Below are positions 4,665 through 5,247 of a stretch of 5,247 bases of DNA, piece by piece (position 1 is the stretch's first letter; each line of letters begins with the position of its first letter). The position numbers were made by a program, and so were the translations under genes. Source of the stretch: an uncultured Faecalibacterium sp. (GTDB taxonomy: Bacteria; Bacillota; Clostridia; Oscillospirales; Ruminococcaceae); NCBI GenBank assembly GCA_902463905.1, contig CABQHF010000147.1:1-5247 (forward strand), read 5' to 3'. The notes below the pieces were generated by a model. It worked only from the letters and a program-made list of their open reading frames with translations. It searched no databases and had not been told where the DNA came from.

Positions 4665-4698
4665 AAAAAGGGGCTGCGCCTGGGCGCAGCCCCTTTTT
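4665..4698. terminator. Bidirectional terminator between convergent genes
   Basis: AAAAAGGGGCTGCGC (4665-4679) and its exact inverse (4684-4698) form a 15-bp stem with a CTGG loop. The outer five pairs are A/T, so each strand reads as hairpin plus T-run. It closes the hydrolase unit on the plus strand (45 nt after its stop) and the flavoprotein unit on the minus strand (13 nt after its stop). Confidence 0.92.
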
Positions 4699-4710
4699 CG
4701 TCCCGTGGGG

Positions 4711-5247
4711 TCATTTTTTCTTTTTGTTCCGGGGGGCAGGGCGGTGGGCCTGGGGATTTTTGGCAGCACTGCGGCCTGCGGTCAGGCCGCTGCCAAAGGC
4801 CCAGTGGAGGTTGTAGCCTCCGCAGCGGCCCACGCAGTCCAGGGTCTCGCCCACAAAGTACAGCCCCGGGCAGCCCTTGAACTGAAAATCCGGTTCCAGC
4901 TCTCCCAGAGCCAGGCCGCCGCCGGTGACCTGCGCCTGCTTCCAGCCGCAGGGGGTCAGGCCCTCGAACCGCCAGTGCTTGGCGGTGCAGGCCAGCTTCT
5001 GCCAATGGGCGGCGGAGAGCCTGCGGACATCGGCGTCCGGCAGGCCGGCGGCCTGCCGCAGGGCGCGGCCCAGTTTTGCATTCAGCAGGCCCAGCCAGAA
5101 GTCCGCCGCCGTATCGCCGGGCAGCTGCGGCACGCGGGCGGCAAACAGGGCGGCAAGTTCTGCTTCAGAAATATCAGGGAAGAGATCCAGCACCACGGCA
5201 GGGTTTTTCACCGCCGGGGTCAGGTGGCGGGTCAGGTCCATGATGCA
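4711..5247 (-). CDS. HI0933/YhiN/BaiN-like flavoprotein, C-terminal part (runs off right edge)
   Basis: The visible 178 residues are the C-terminal portion of an NAD(P)/FAD-dependent oxidoreductase of the HI0933-like family (E. coli YhiN, clostridial BaiN and proteins labelled aminoacetone oxidase-like belong here). Diagnostic blocks are QVTGGG (about 106-111) and PGLYFVGETLDCVGRCGGYNLHWAFGSG (in two parts, 127-139 and 140-154), which close the FAD-binding domain. Family members are about 400 residues, so the N-terminal dinucleotide-binding GxGxxG region lies beyond the window. An internal ATG at 5241 is not the start, since the frame stays open to the edge (Cys-Ile-Met). The reading ends in a short basic tail RNKKKK. 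The reaction is unsettled for most members; BaiN has been proposed to act on bile-acid intermediates, which cannot be transferred to this protein without the rest of the sequence. Confidence 0.88.
   Translation of the reverse strand, partial: CIMDLTRHLTPAVKNPAVVLDLFPDISEAELAALFAARVPQLPGDTAADFWLGLLNAKLGRALRQAAGLPDADVRRLSAAHWQKLACTAKHWRFEGLTPCGWKQAQVTGGGLALGELEPDFQFKGCPGLYFVGETLDCVGRCGGYNLHWAFGSGLTAGRSAAKNPQAHRPAPRNKKKK

Noticed and set aside
4711..5241. Complete 176-residue protein starting at the ATG at 5241
   Set aside because: The frame stays open to the window edge and the family is about 400 residues with an N-terminal FAD-binding region, so this is an internal methionine.
1..5247. tRNA, rRNA, CRISPR array, insertion sequence or phage genes
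   Set aside because: I saw no cloverleaf with conserved T-arm, no regularly spaced repeats with spacers, and no transposase or integrase motifs on either strand.

Overview
The window is about 60% GC and has short, well-separated transcription units, strong GGAGG-type ribosome binding sites and hairpin-plus-T-run terminators. Together with the gene content (an ECF vitamin-transporter S component with no energising module beside it, a sodium:alanine/glycine symporter under a glycine riboswitch, and a BaiN/YhiN-like flavoprotein), this suggests a GC-rich anaerobic gut Firmicute. Faecalibacterium, Gemmiger or Subdoligranulum relatives in the Oscillospiraceae are the best guess. The taxonomic call is inference from style, not a database match.

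Layout, left to right. (1) Positions 1-160, minus strand: the first 53 residues of a GntR/MocR-type regulator. (2) Positions 161-463: a divergent control region with a long inverted repeat (192-203 / 230-241), a promoter facing right at 225-252, and an elaborately folded 5' leader (264-436) that matches no riboswitch class I know. (3) Positions 464-1117, plus strand: a 217-residue ECF S component of the riboflavin_trS-like family, ended by a terminator at 1142-1202. (4) Positions 1203-1310: a non-coding stretch with a perfect 11-bp inverted repeat. (5) Positions 1320-1622: promoter, 16-bp palindrome, single-aptamer glycine riboswitch and terminator. (6) Positions 1645-3144, plus strand: an AGCS-family sodium:alanine/glycine symporter with its own terminator. 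(7) Positions 3191-3435: an AT-rich promoter region followed by a second hairpin-rich leader. (8) Positions 3436-4620, plus strand: an exported alpha/beta-hydrolase with a twin-arginine-like signal peptide and a complete Ser-Asp-His set. (9) A two-way terminator at 4665-4698, shared with (10), the C-terminal 178 residues of an HI0933/YhiN/BaiN-like flavoprotein on the minus strand, running off the right edge.

How the genes work together. The regulator and the S component form one divergent pair. MocR regulators include the PLP-sensing PdxR group, so the S component may import a vitamin B6 form, but this is inference from neighbourhood. The symporter and glycine riboswitch form a self-contained uptake unit. 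A 9-nt direct repeat shared by the aptamer P1 strand and the terminator stem predicts that glycine shuts expression off. The hydrolase stands alone. The best candidate for something undescribed is the structured leader at 264-436, with repeated TTGC/GCAA hairpins, a perfect 8-bp closing helix and a possible pseudoknot reaching the ribosome binding site.
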